A DNA stretch of 64,000 bases. Origin: Voacanga thouarsii (Eukaryota; Streptophyta; Magnoliopsida; Gentianales; Apocynaceae). The notes under the pieces were generated by a model. It was not told the DNA's origin. It ran no database searches and saw only the letters and a program-made list of their open reading frames with translations. This document shows, piece by piece, positions 1-11,240 of the stretch. A program made the position numbers and the translations under genes. The stretch lies in assembly GCA_026120185.1 (NCBI GenBank), contig JANUWF010002421.1:2603058-2667057 (forward strand), in the 5' to 3' direction. Position 1 is the first letter of the stretch. Every line of letters starts with the position of its first letter.

Positions 1-486
1 TTTTAGACTATTTGAGATATTAGTAAATTTTGTGAACATGTCAGTGATACTTTCACTTGGCTTCACAGTAAATAATTCATAATCATGAATAATAAGCCTT
101 AGTTTTGATTCTTTGACTTGATTAGTCCCCTCATGGGTAACTTCTAGCAATCTCTACATATCATGGGCTAAATCACAACCACTAACACGATTGTATTTAG
201 TCGCATCTAGAGCACAATACAAAATGTTCATAGCTTGAAAATTTAGAGTCATTTTCACATTGTCTTCCACACTATACTCATCATTCTGTTTAGGTATTTT
301 TATGCCATCAATCATCTTTGAAGGAATAAAAAGACCATTCTCTATTAAACTCCATAACTCGAAGTTAATAGAACACACATAAATTTTTATTCTATTTTTT
401 CAGAAAGTATAGTTGCTTCCATTAAACAAAGGAGGACAATTTGTTGAAGACCCTTCAACATATGGAAGAGAGGATAAGCTTGCCAT
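1..486 (-). pseudogene. gag fragment of copia element E1 (SIRE-type, UBN2-like)
   Basis: This is the N-terminal part of a retrotransposon Gag (nucleocapsid precursor); the rest lies left of the window. Reading on the minus strand from an ATG at 484-486, it shows FELWSLIENG, then KMTLNFQAMNILYCALDA, then LEVTHEGTNQVKES and YELF. These are hallmarks of the UBN2/DUF4219 Gag domain of SIRE/Maximus-type copia elements. The ATG lies 47 bases from the primer binding site, so the leader is very short. In-frame stops sit at 400-402 (TGA where family members have Trp) and 154-156 (TAG, also at an expected Trp), so the frame is dead. The assignment to copia Gag is firm; the exact lineage is inference. 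Confidence 0.8.
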
Positions 487-532
487 TAAGATCTTCTCTA
501 CAAGGCTGTTAAACCAAGAGTATGTAGACCTC

Positions 533-544
533 GCTCTGATACCA
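533..544 (-). other. Primer binding site of E1 (tRNA-iMet type)
   Basis: On the minus strand this reads TGGTATCAGAGC, the standard plant initiator-Met PBS. It lies between the LTR and the gag start, which fixes the element as minus-oriented, with its 5' LTR on the right. Confidence 0.85.
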
Positions 545-1830
545 AATAAAAAACCTTAGAGGGGGGGTGAATAAGGTTTTTGGCAAGCAAAAATAATTTT
601 TCGAAGAGTCTAAAAGGCTGAACAAGGATGATCACCAAGATACTTGGATTGACTTTATTGATGCATTGAAAGCTATCCAAGCACTCGTAGATATGTATCC
701 AGATTTAATTAGTGAAAGAACATAAAAATAGTACAAGAACCACAAAATTAAAATGAGACAAGAGATGTATAGTGGTTCGATCATAATGATCTACGTCCAC
801 TATCTTAATCCTCACACTTAAGGATTTTCAACCCTATTTCAATAACCTCGCTTAATGAAATAGCCACATACAAGAGAGGATCACCACACTAAGTTTTACA
901 CAACCTCTCAAACACATCAAGGCTCACCCCTATGGGTTTTACACCACAACCTTGAACATACACATAATAAGGATCACCCTTATGGGTTTTACCACACAAC
1001 CTTGTACTTACAACAACACAAGGATCACCCCTATAGGTTTTACCACACAACCTTGCACTTACAACAGAGAATTGAAAATCAACAGAACTGAGATAAGCTC
1101 ACTTACTTGAGCAGATATTCCCTTAGATACAAGCCACAAAATACTTTTATCTTTGATACACAATGAACTCACTTTGAAGCTAAGATAAAAGGAGATTTTT
1201 GAAAATATTGAGCAATAGTGTTTCTAAGATGAATGTTTCAAAAATCTTACTTGCAATCTTGCTTTAAAGGCTATTTATAGAGCTAAAAAGTGGAGTGCCA
1301 ATGGTCATAAAAAAACGGTTATAAATTTTTCTGTTTAAACTTATTCGGGCTTTAGACTCGGGTTTTGGATGAAAATGTATCCAAAAGTTAAGTCTAAAAT
1401 GGCACATCCCTGACAGAAATTCTTCGACCCGGTTTACAGGATTTTGGATGAACCTTTTGGATTCAAACTGTTCCATCCAAAATTCTGTGAATTTTAAAAT
1501 CTTTCAAAAACATCTCATTTGAAGCTTCAAGGTGAAGTCAAATGAATTAAAAAATAAAAAGACATAGGAAATAATAGATATACCTTAATGGTACTTCCTA
1601 GTCTAATATTCTTCATAAAGAGCTTCCTTGATATATAACTTCTCATATTATGATTTTCGCATTTGATCTTCTAATCTTGAAATCAGTGTCGAAGGAGTTG
1701 CCAACAATTCTTATCTGAAGACTTTAGAAGAATAAATGTAAAACATGTCCTATCACAATAAATTCACAAGTTAGTCCATATCGACGTTTGTCATAAATCA
1801 AAACCTAAAAGAAAGCCCTTAGGGCTAACA
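545..1830 (-). mobile_element. 5' LTR of copia element E1
   Basis: On the minus strand the LTR opens at 1830 with TGTTAGCCCTAAGGGC, which contains a short palindrome, and runs to the PBS at 544. Its inner end has a C-rich run (complement of the G-run at 561-567) and no clear CA terminus, so the inner boundary is accurate only to about 10 bases. It holds the 50 bp tandem repeat described separately. The opposite LTR is outside the window, so neither target-site duplication nor age can be read. Confidence 0.7.
919..1068. repeat. Three tandem 50-51 bp repeats inside the E1 LTR
   Basis: Units begin with AAGGMTCACCC at about 919, 969 and 1020. Each contains TATGGGTTTTAC or a one-base variant, then CACAACCTTG, followed by a CTTACAACA-like spacer. 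The copies differ at only a few positions, so this is a recent minisatellite in the LTR. Confidence 0.85.
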
Positions 1831-2406
1831 CTATTAAATACTTATAGATGGCTCATACATTACTTATTTTATGAGTATTTTTACCTACTCATGATCCTCA
1901 CAGTGTGATGCTAAACTTTCCTCTAATTCTTAAAAAATAGTTTATGTATATGATAGAAAATGACTATTGTGATTTGTACATCTCTCACTTCTCCTTTCAG
2001 ATTCATTTTTCTTTTTTGTAGAGATACCAAGAAAAGTGCTATCTATCAATGACTAAATTTGGGTTTTTTCACTATCTATCGAGAACTGAATCTGGTTTTT
2101 TTCTTTTTTTTTTCTCCTTATCTTTATATATGAGTTTTGTTTATTAAAGGGTGAATTATGTGGTTTTTGTTGTATGGTTGGATTCTGTGATCTATTTCAT
2201 TGAGCACTTAACTATTTAGATTGATAGAATGATTATTTTTTTAGATATTTTAAATGTTTAATGGTTAAAATTATATATTTTAAAGTTCAAGTGTGAAAAT
2301 TAAAATTGAGAAAAGTAAAAAATGGCTGGCATATTTTGGCCTGTAGAATAATATGGCTCAGTTTGTGGTCAAATGAATAACCATTATTCAATAAATATAT
2401 AACTAA
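1831..2406. other. AT-rich spacer, no gene recognised
   Basis: No conserved coding frame or terminal repeat was found here. It may be flanking DNA into which E1 inserted. The first five bases (CTATT) would be the E1 target duplication, but its partner is off the window. Confidence 0.4.
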
Positions 2407-2490
2407 TTCTCCCTCTATTAGAATTTGAATATTTTATTTTATATTAATTTTTAATACAAGATAAAATATTTAAATTCAATGGAGGGAGTA
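2407..2490. mobile_element. Stowaway-like MITE (about 80 bp hairpin)
   Basis: The left arm begins CTCCCTCTATTAGAATTTGA at 2409. The right arm ends ATTCAATGGAGGGAG at 2488 and is followed by TA. The two arms are near-perfect inverted complements over almost the whole length, leaving almost no loop. CTCCCTCC termini with a TA target are typical of Tc1/mariner-type Stowaway MITEs. The left flank reads TT instead of TA, so one copy of the target has probably mutated. It has no coding capacity. Confidence 0.75.
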
Positions 2491-2731
2491 CTACAAACCT
2501 AAAACCATAAAGGGCATCTCAACTCTAATTTTTTCTTTGAAAATAAAAGAAAAGAATGAACTACTATTATTAATGAAAAAAGTTTAAAACAAAATTTTGA
2601 AATAAGTATAGTGACTAAAAATTTCGAACAACTACTCATTCATAGGGCTAGTAGATATAAGTTTCCTATTTGTCTGCACAAAAAAAAAGAAGCAATTGCC
2701 TACTTCCAAACTCTTTGGTATTTGCTAAAAA

Positions 2732-2905
2732 ATGGACAACAATAAGAACACCAAAGGGAATTCAAGGCTTTCCAGGTCCAACACTTTGATTATATTCTTT
2801 TACACTACAATGTTGTTATCAAGTTTTGATATGATCTTCTTGCATAATGCAATTTTATTTGGTGTGATTGGGCTTCTTGAATTGTGGACTAACCTTTTTC
2901 ACTAG
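2732..2905 (+). CDS. Small hypothetical ORF, 57 residues, hydrophobic
   Basis: It opens ATGGACAACAATAAG and stops at TAG 2903-2905. The first 17 residues are polar and basic (starting MDNNKNTKGNSRLSRSN). The remainder is strongly hydrophobic with stretches such as LIIFFYTTMLL and ILFGVIGLLELW, which could form one or two membrane segments. I do not recognise a family. It lies in the only long part of the window not assigned to a transposon, so it could be a first exon or chance. No promoter, splice pattern or downstream exon could be supported. Confidence 0.2.
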   Translation: MDNNKNTKGNSRLSRSNTLIIFFYTTMLLSSFDMIFLHNAILFGVIGLLELWTNLFH

Positions 2906-4350
2906 GATTTTTGTTTAACTCTACCAAAACCAGCAAGAATATATAAGTTTCTTTCCTTTCCCTTGTTAAGGCATATTACAAAATTCCTTGATAGTACTAA
3001 AGAATTTATGTTAAAGAATCGTTTTAGGAAACTTACTAAAATTAATTTTTGGTAATATTTGATGCAAGGGATATTAATATTAGATTAGGGGATGAATTCA
3101 AGAATATCTTGGCAAAGATATCCTAAAGATTATACTGTCAAAACATGGAATCTAGGCAAAACTGAAATTGCAAATGTTTATAAAATTTCAAATGAATCTT
3201 TTTAGCAATCTCCTAATTTAATAAGGAATCAAATACTCTATTGCAAAATATCTGTTGTGAGGTTTTTAGACATACAAATTAAGGGGTTAAAATACAGCCA
3301 TTATGCACTGATAAGGGTTAAATTTGTTCTAAATTTTTTATGTTATTTGTGTATGATTTGTTGAGAAGTTGTGTTTAAATGACTACTTACCCTCACTATT
3401 TAGCTTCTTTTGTGTAGAGATAATAGATGGAGAATTTGAGGGAAAAAAGTATAAATAGAGAAAAATAGGGAAAAACACAGTACAAATAGTGCCTTTTGAA
3501 TGGCATTAGGCAAGGTTACTTGAAAGGAGCAAAAACAGAGCCAAGGAAGAGACCAAGCAGTGCCACCTAAGCTAGGGTGAGCAACACTGCCCAGTTACTA
3601 GAAGAAAACTGCTCAAAAGGTAAAAAATGAGCAGCGCCACTTAAGAAAGGTCAAGCGAAATCGCTTGGTCCCTAAAAGTTAAAATTTTAAACATCAAGCA
3701 ACACTACGCAATGCACATTAAGAAGGGCCACTCAAGTTACATAATCCTACTCTCTTTAGGTAATTTGTGTGAATTTTGGAAGGTGAAAAAAACTATGAAA
3801 AGAGCCCTTATGAAGAGAGACAATATACTTGAAAAGGAAACCCTAAGAAGACCCAGACTGGTGCATTCTGAGAAGATTATTGGAAGAGATAGAATCATTG
3901 TTCAAAAGAGGATTGCAGCAATAGAAAAACTTGGGTATGAGTGTTCTTAATAACTTTTGTGTGCTTGTCAATTGATAATGTTATTTTAAATGTATTTTGG
4001 AGATTAAACTCAACATTATGGCTTTATATTATGTTTTTACTCTTTGATTAATTAATTGCTAATTTCTAGTGTTGACTACTTGGGTTTATTTGTTTGAATG
4101 GTTGTTTTGTGTTACTCTTTTTTAATTAATTCGAGAGAGGTTAAAGGATTGTGTTCCAATTCAACCAATTTAATAATTTTTTTGCTTTGATTTACTCGAG
4201 AGAGAGGTTAAAGGGGAATAATAAGAATTGCTAATCAAAAGAAGTTAATAATATCAACTAGAGATAGCAATATTATTTCTTCTACGTTTGAATAGGGATT
4301 CAATTTTAATGCATCATTTGGTTGAATTAATTAGAGAGAGATATCTATTG
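2906..4350 (+). repeat. Degenerate LTR/LARD-like sequence left of E2
   Basis: From about 3270 the composition changes. A stretch reading GGGTTAAAATACAGCC is followed by GC-richer text with repeated short motifs (GAGCAGCGCCACTTAAG, AAGCGAAATCGCTTGG) and by twin TCGAGAGAGGTTAAAGG-type segments near 4131 and 4197. This resembles the non-coding LTRs of Tat/LARD-type elements. The E2 target site lies inside it, and the text continues after 13554. The 79-codon frame at 3711-3950 lies within it and matches nothing I know. Identity as a LARD is inference. Confidence 0.35.
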
Positions 4351-6077
4351 TGTTAGTGTTGTGCCCTAGAGGCAATTACTTGTACATTGTATATGACACA
4401 TTTTACTTTAATAAAAATGCATTATTTATCTTATAGTTTTTTTTTATTTACTTTAAGTAATATAACTGTTCGATAAAGTCCCTAGTACAACACTGTGTTA
4501 ATGAAATCATGATAGAGATCATGATATGAGATTCCTACTACACTAGATGGTATTAGTATTTAAATAGTCCCTAGTCATAGTATTAATGAGACAGGACATC
4601 ATTAATGCATTAAGACTAGCATGTGTTAGACTTCCTGATTTGATCAGGTGGTGATTTTCATAACCGTGAGTATTAAGATACTCAAAGTTAACACATGGAT
4701 ACTTGTTAATGGAACACATTCTTTGGATGACCTAACTTTGAGATAATCACATGGATAACTATTTAGTGCTAGTGATATAATCTCAATATAGCAAACATGC
4801 AAGTGTCATTAGACTTGAGATCTCCAAGATACTTTGTTTGCTGAGCTTTGTACTTTGATTCCAATCTCGGGAGCTCGATCAAGGGCCGCCTGTGGATGGA
4901 TATTGGGTACATTGTGAGGAAAACAAAAGTAGTTGAGAGGGTTAATAAAAGATTCACCACTTCTAATAGTAGAGGCGAATATCTCAAGGCCACTTGTAGG
5001 AATTACTACTTAAGAAGTCCTTAGCCAAGGCAATTGTGTATTGGAAATAGTTCCAATTAATACACATCTAGAGTAGTGGGTTCTTGGTACAAGTACTATT
5101 GTATTCGGGCCAGAATTATTTCTGAAGGGAGTTGGCACTAATTTTGTACTCCAAACCGAATGAGATATTGTATGGTGAAAGGAGTTAATTGCACTGAAGT
5201 TTATTATTGAAGGGTTCATATCAAGCCACTTAACTTCTTACACTCTTGGGTGGTCATGATGTGTTGCTAGATACCGCTTATAAACTGGGAATATAGGTTT
5301 ATTAATTAATGAATTAATAAACCAATCATGATTAGAATTAATAGGAGTAATTCTAATTAATTATGGATTATTAATCTCAAAGACGTTTGGATTAATTCAT
5401 ATTCGCTACCAATTAACTGGGAAACCTAATAGGTCACACACAATAGAGGATTATATGCTCTAGATATTATTTGATAACATAGTGGGGTTAATTGAGAGAA
5501 AGAGAAGTTGTTGTGAACAAATTATAATTAGTTATAATTTGTGGTCCAAGTTGTAATTGTGAGAACTTGATGTTTCCCATTACAATTAGGGAATTCTAAT
5601 ATGATTAGAATTCTCAGTTTTAGCAGGATATTTCGGTTATATATATGATATAATCGAAACCCTAGCTGAGGTTTGAATTAATAAACACACAAAACAACAG
5701 CCACGAACATTCTCTTATCTCTCTATCTCTCTCGATTTGATCTTGATCAAAGAACCCTAGCCGCTACCTTTTTCCGCTAGCACACGAAATTTTGATGCTT
5801 GAGTATTCTTCTGTGTGGATCACTGTTAGAGATAATCACACACTGTGCTTATAGTGGTTAGACGTTCAACTCACGTGGAGGTTGATCACGAGGATTACTG
5901 GATCGCGCCTCAACTTGAAGAAGAATTTTTTTTGTTCTTTGGACAATCACCCAAAGGTAAAAACTGTTACATTTACTCTCTTTATGTCTTGTTTTCCACA
6001 CATAGATGAGTCATGGGATGGTATCTCATTTTATTTTCCACTGCGCCGTATACGATACGAGCTTGAGATACCCAACA
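4351..6077 (+). repeat. 5' LTR of E2
   Basis: Begins TGTTAGTGTTGTGCCC and ends GAGATACCCAACA, directly before the PBS (1727 bp). It matches the 3' LTR along its length with scattered differences, including a short deletion in the 3' copy near 12000 (the GATAGAGATCAT segment occurs only here). The shared TTATATATATGATATAATCG at about 5638 is followed by GAAACCCTAG and a CT-rich stretch, a plausible TATA-like promoter region. Confidence 0.92.
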
Positions 6078-6078
6078 G

Positions 6079-6090
6079 TGGTATCAGAGC
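6079..6090 (+). other. Primer binding site of E2 (tRNA-iMet)
   Basis: TGGTATCAGAGC one base after the LTR end, complementary to the 3' end of plant initiator-Met tRNA; this would prime minus-strand DNA synthesis. Confidence 0.92.
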
Positions 6091-7920
6091 CATGCTATGT
6101 GTGGTCTACGGACATTGTTTTGGCATGAAAAACTGTTTTTGTGTTTATCTTTGTTTACTGTGAAAATCATTTTCACTCGAGTCGAAATCGTTTCGGTCAT
6201 TATGGATTGGGTCTGTAGCACAATATGATTGTGTAAAAGTCATAGCGTATTTCGAAAAGATGCTTTCTTTGGTGCTAAAATTCCTGCAGGGAAAACGTTT
6301 TCTTGTAACATGGATGTTGCCCTCCGTTTCATCTTAATTTTCCGTTTTGATTTTATTGAAACTAACAAATTGGTTGTTGTTTAGAGCTTCAAAACAAAAA
6401 ATACTACTGAGAATTATTCTCACTGAAAATTTGCAGAAGAAGAAAGCATCAGAAATTGTTTCTAGAATTTTTTGAAAAATCGCCGCCATTGTTTTAGAAC
6501 ACAGGCGACGCCGGCTCTGGCCTCCAAGCCGCCGCCGGTTCCATGCTGTTCATGATGTTTAGAAATTGATTTTGGAAAGGAATTTTTTTTTTTAAAAACA
6601 AAATCAGAACAGAGCTAGCGCTGGCTTCGGCTCCGACTTCCAAACCGGCGTTGGTTCTGCTCTATTTGCGACTTCCAGGTATTTAAAAAAAAAAAAATAT
6701 TCTGGAACAAAATTTTGAAAGGGAAAAATCTCATTTGATGAGAAACGGGACCTAAAAGCATTTTCTCAAAATTAGTTTTGAGACAAACAATTTTGTTTTT
6801 CAAAATTTTGTTTTTCAAAATAATGATTTTGAAAATCTAAAATTAGTGTATCTTTCTAAAATGGTGATTTTAGAATTTGTTTTGTCTTTCCAAAATAGTG
6901 AATTTGGAATGATAAAAGTATATGTTTATTTTGTTTAAGCATAGTCAATGGCATGGTGTATGGTTATGGACTAAAACCAATTATATATGTTCATGCATTT
7001 TACAGTTTTAGTTTTTATGAAATAGGGCTTGCGTGTCTTGCATTTTTTAGAATTATTGTGTAATTCTCTTCACAGCTAACTCCTCTCGAATATAACTCGA
7101 GGTTTTCTCTCTTTAGAAAATTATGTAATTAGTTTACATAGGTTAGATAGGAGTAGAATTATTCTATTCTGGAGATGGCGACCAAAACAAGGCGAGAAGG
7201 TAAGACCTTCTACTTAAACCATGCATGAACACATAGGGTTAATTATATTAATTTCTTTTATGGCTTAAAGAAATTAATTTAGGAAAAGTCCATAACCATA
7301 ACAATAACTTTATTACCATGATTATCAATTTGGTATTTATTGATTTTTATGCATGTCATTCAACGAAATCACTAAAAGGAACAAATCCCTCAATTAATAT
7401 TAAACCTAATTCCTTCCATTAATATAGTAAGAACAAGAGTCCTTTTTCGAGACCAGATTGTTAGGCAAGCCCAAGCCTACATGACATTGGGTATGTTCAA
7501 GCTATGGAATTAAATTCATGATTAATGGGTCGGGTTTAACTAAATTCTTTATCCCGATTGGGCAAACTCAAGCATAAAGAAATTTAGAGAAAAAGTTGGG
7601 GTAGCCCAAAAGGCTTTAAGATTAAAAGTTGTTAATCACCCAATGATCTGATAGTTACATACGATGTAATTAGTATTGGATACCTACCAATGAATTTAAG
7701 GGTGGCTTGTTGGGCAAATCGAAGGTTATTCTTAAGAAATTTGGATACCGGTCCACTAGAAAAGCTTCCAACGGGCTTTTCCGAATCAGTAGTGGGGGCT
7801 ATTGGTTTGAGTAAAATAGTAGAGTAAAAATGCGCTTAATTAAAGTCCTAATTATTTGCATATCATGTGCATATACAAGTAGCTAATGCTCTCTATCTTT
7901 ATATCTAGGTCACTTGCATC
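6091..7920 (+). other. Untranslated leader of E2
   Basis: About 1.8 kb between PBS and gag without a conserved coding frame, as is usual for BARE/Angela elements. It contains a GC-rich patch at about 6480-6680 with repeated CCGGCG/CCGGTT words, then AT-rich text. Packaging and dimerisation signals would be expected here but cannot be identified by eye. Confidence 0.6.
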
Positions 7921-8760
7921 ATATCAACAAACCTAAACTTACGTAGCATCTTGGAAACCAACAAGTTAACTAAATCAAACTATCTCGATTGGTATAGAAA
8001 TTTGAGAATCTTTCTCAAATCGAAAAAGTTGTTCTACGTGATAGATGCTCATATTCCACCACCACTAGCCCAAGATGCTCATGCTGATGAGCATGCTGTC
8101 CATAAGAGGCACAAGGAGGATAGTGATAAAGTATCATGTATTATGCTGGCATCCATGACTCCTGAGTTGCAAAAATAGCACGTGCATATGGATGCTCGAT
8201 CGATCATTTTACATTTTTTAGAGCTATTTGATGCCCAAGCCAGAACTGAGAGATTTGAGATCTCGAAGCAACTGTTTCGTTGCAAAATGGTAGAGGCTTC
8301 TTCTGTGGCCACTCATGGGCTGAATATGCTAGGCATAATACAAAAGCTTGGATCTCTCGGGTTTGCAATGGATCATGACTTAAGTGTTGACTTAATTCTA
8401 CCGTCTTTGCCTAATAGTTTCTCACAATTTGTGATTAACTATCAGATGAACAAGATTGAGTCCACCATTCCTGAGTTGATCAATTTTCTCAAAATTGCAG
8501 AGTCTTCCATGAAGAAGGATTCCAATGCAGTTTTAATGGTAGAATCTTCTTCTTCTAAGAAGAAAGTTCAAAAGAAGAAGAAGAAGGCTCCCATGAAGCC
8601 CAAAGATGGTGTGAACAAGAAGGACGCAGCTACCAAGGGCCCATGCCATCATTGTGGGAAGATGGGCCACTGGAAACGCAACAGAAAGGCCTACTTGGAG
8701 ACTATTAAGGACAAGAAGCAGAAGGAGAAGTTTACAAGTACTTCTACTTCTTTTCCAAAT
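7921..8760 (+). pseudogene. gag: gag of E2 (broken)
   Basis: Retroelement Gag that would form the virus-like particle. The frame shows LTKSNYLDWYRNLRIFLKS near the N-terminus, LPNSFSQFVINYQMNK in the middle, a Lys-rich segment, and a CCHC zinc knuckle of the form CHHCGKMGHWKRN at about 8643; the last Cys of the knuckle is not preserved (Asn-Arg follows). The expected start codon position (7921) now reads ATA; the first clear conserved residues begin just after it. An in-frame TAG at 8176-8178 splits the gene at a position where Gln is expected. The frame runs straight on into protease. Confidence 0.85.
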
Positions 8761-9200
8761 ATGTTTATGATTAAGATAAATACTGTCTTTAGAAATAAGA
8801 TATGGGTATTAGATACCGAATGTGGATCTCATTTGTGCAATAACTTGTAGAGGCTAAAGAGCAGTAGAAGGCTAGAGAAAAGCGATGTGGACCTACATAC
8901 TGCAAATGGGGCAAAGGTTGCTGCACTTGCTGTGGGGACATACGAGCAGAACCTGCCTTCGGGATTAATTCTAGAATTGCAAAACTGTTATTATGTACCA
9001 GTTTTAATGAAAAACATTATCTCAGTTGTGTGTTTAGACTTTTGTGGATTTCATTTAATATTTAAGAATAAATGTTGTTTTTTTTCTTTGAATGATATTC
9101 ACTATGGTTCAGCAACTTTAGTTAATAGTTTATATGTTCTAGACTTGGATAATCCAATTCTCAATATAAATAATAAGAAATCTAAAATAGATAACTCTAA
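8761..9200 (+). pseudogene. Aspartic protease region of E2 (catalytic motif altered)
   Basis: Retropepsin-type protease that would process Gag-Pol. The active-site block reads VLDTECGSHLCNN at about 8806-8844, where copia proteases have a D-T/S-G triad. The Gly codon at 8818-8820 is GAA (Glu), so the triad is D-T-E and activity is unlikely. A TAG stop follows at 8848-8850. Downstream, the NCYYVPVLMKNIISV block matches the usual segment between PR and IN. It is in frame with gag. Confidence 0.75.
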
Positions 9201-10050
9201 CACCTCTTACTTATGACATTGTCGTTTGGGCCATGTAAACGAAAATCGTATTTCTAAGTTACACAAGCTTGGTGACTTAGGATCATTTGATTATGAATCA
9301 TATAGCACATGGGAATCTTGTTTACTAGGCAAAATGACTAAAACTTCTTTTCCAAGAAAATGAGAACTCATGCATTCTGATGTATGTGGCCCAATGTCAA
9401 TACAAGCAAGAGGAGGTTACACTTATTTCATAACCTTTATCGATGACTTCTCACGATACGAGTATTTTTATTTAATGAAATACAAATCTGAGGCCTTTGA
9501 AAGGTTCAAAGACTTCAAGAATGAAATAGAGAAATAACTTGGCAAAAGTATAAAGACTCTAAGATCTAATCGAGGAGGAGAATACTTGAGCCAAGAGTTT
9601 CTGAGTTATCTTAGAAATAATGGGATATTATCTCAATGGACTCTACCACATACACCTTAGCATAACGGTGTATCTGAGAGAAGGAATCGAACCCTTTTGG
9701 ACATGGTACGGACCATAATGGCTTCTGCAGACCTACCAAAATCGTTTTGGGGGTATGCACTAGAAACTTCTGTTTATATACTAAACAGAGTTCCAACAAA
9801 ATCAGTTGATATTACCCTATTTGAGATGTTCTTTGGTAAGAGACCAAAGTTATCTCACTTGCGAGTATGAGATTGTCCTGCCTTTGTTAAAAGGCCACAG
9901 TTAGACAAACTTGGTAGTAAGTCTGACAAATATTTATTTATGGGATATCTGAAAGAATCTTTTGGATATTACTTCTATTTACCCTTCGAAAATAAATTGT
10001 TTATTTCGAAGCATACCGTCTTCTTAGAGAAGGAGCACATGCTCAAAGGG
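9201..10050 (+). pseudogene. Integrase of E2 (broken)
   Basis: DDE integrase that would insert the cDNA. The zinc-binding HHCC region starts with HCRLGHVNENRI (9217 on), and the core follows with HSDVCGP (first Asp), then LRSNRGGEYLS, then HNGVSERRNRTL (Glu). The second catalytic Asp is Asn (AAT at 9568-9570), a G-to-A change. Stops occur at 9214-9216, 9361-9363, 9535-9537, 9658-9660 and 9868-9870. Three of these are at an expected Trp or Gln: 9214 Trp, 9658 Gln, 9868 Trp; 9535 is also best read as a lost Gln. Confidence 0.85.
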
Positions 10051-11240
10051 AACAGTGTGAGTAAGATTGAACTTAGTGAAGTTCATGAAGATCAAACAAA
10101 TGAGGATCAACCGTCTAACCCTACATCTATTGAGAGAATAGATGAACCTTCTAATACACAAGAACCTCGTAGATCTAGTAGAATACGTGTGGCACCTGAG
10201 AGATATGGATTTCTCATCAGTGACCACAATGAAGTATTGCTCATAGATGAAGATAAGCCTACTGCCTACAAGGATGTTCTGAACAGTTTAGAATCTGGCA
10301 AATGGCTTGAAGCCATGAAGTTAGAGATGGATTTCATGTACGACAACCAAGTATGGACTTTGATTGATCCACCCAAAGGAATTAAACCTATTGGGTGCAA
10401 GTGGATTTTCAAGAAGTAAATAGACATAGATGGTAACTTAGTTACCTATAAAGCACGATTAGTGGTGAAGGGTTATCGTCAACAACATCGTATTGACTAT
10501 GATAAAACCTTCTCGCCAATAGCCATGTTAAAATCCATCAGGATACTCCTAACCATTGTTGCTCATTATGATTATGAGATTTTGCAAATAGATGTGAAAA
10601 TAGCTTTCCTAAATGGAAATCTGATTGAGGAAGTGTATATAACACAAACTGAGGGTTTCACATCCAGTGATGGCACAAAGGTGTATAAGCTGTAAAGCTC
10701 TATTTATGGACTTAAGCAAGCTTCTAGGAGTTGGAATATCCGTTTTGATGAAATAATCAAAGAGTTTGGTTTCATTCAAAATATGGATGAGCCTTGTGTA
10801 TACAAAAAGGTTAGTGGGAGTGCAATCGTTTTCTTACTACTTTATATAGATGACATATTACTAATAGGAAACGATATACCTGTCTTGCAAACGGTTAAAA
10901 TTTGGTTGTCCAAATAATTCTCCATGAAAGACCTTGGAGAAGCAACCTATATTCTTGGAATAAAGATCTATAGAGATAGATCCAAAAGGTTGCTTGGTCT
11001 TTCACAGTTTACATACATAGATAAAGTGCTAAAGAGGTTTAGCGTGGATCAATCCAAAAATGGATTCTTACCCATGTCACACGGTCTAAGCCTTTCAAAG
11101 TCCATGTCTCCCAAGACACAAGTTGAAAGGGATCACATGAGTAAGATTCCATATGCCTCGGCAATTGGATCTATCATGTATGCTATGATATGTACTAGGC
11201 CCGATGTATCTTGTGCTCTCAGTTTGACGAGCAGATAGCA
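10051..11240 (+). pseudogene. Reverse transcriptase of E2 (broken)
   Basis: Copia-type RT. Visible blocks in order: WLEAMKLEMDFMYDNQVWTL, GCKWIFKK, FSPIAMLKSIRILLTIVAHY, QIDVKIAFLNGNLIEEVY, SSIYGLKQASRSWN, the catalytic YIDD at 10843-10854 followed by ILLIGND, then SMKDLGEATYILGIKI and ICTRPDVSCAL. The YIDD core is intact. Stops at 10417-10419, 10693-10695, 10915-10917 and 11236-11238 break the frame; two of them replace an expected Gln. A linker of low conservation (10051-10240) separates IN from RT. Confidence 0.9.

Noticed and set aside
3711..3950. 79-codon frame in the LARD-like stretch
   Set aside because: No recognisable domain. It lies in GC-richer non-coding LTR-like text that continues beyond both ends of the frame.
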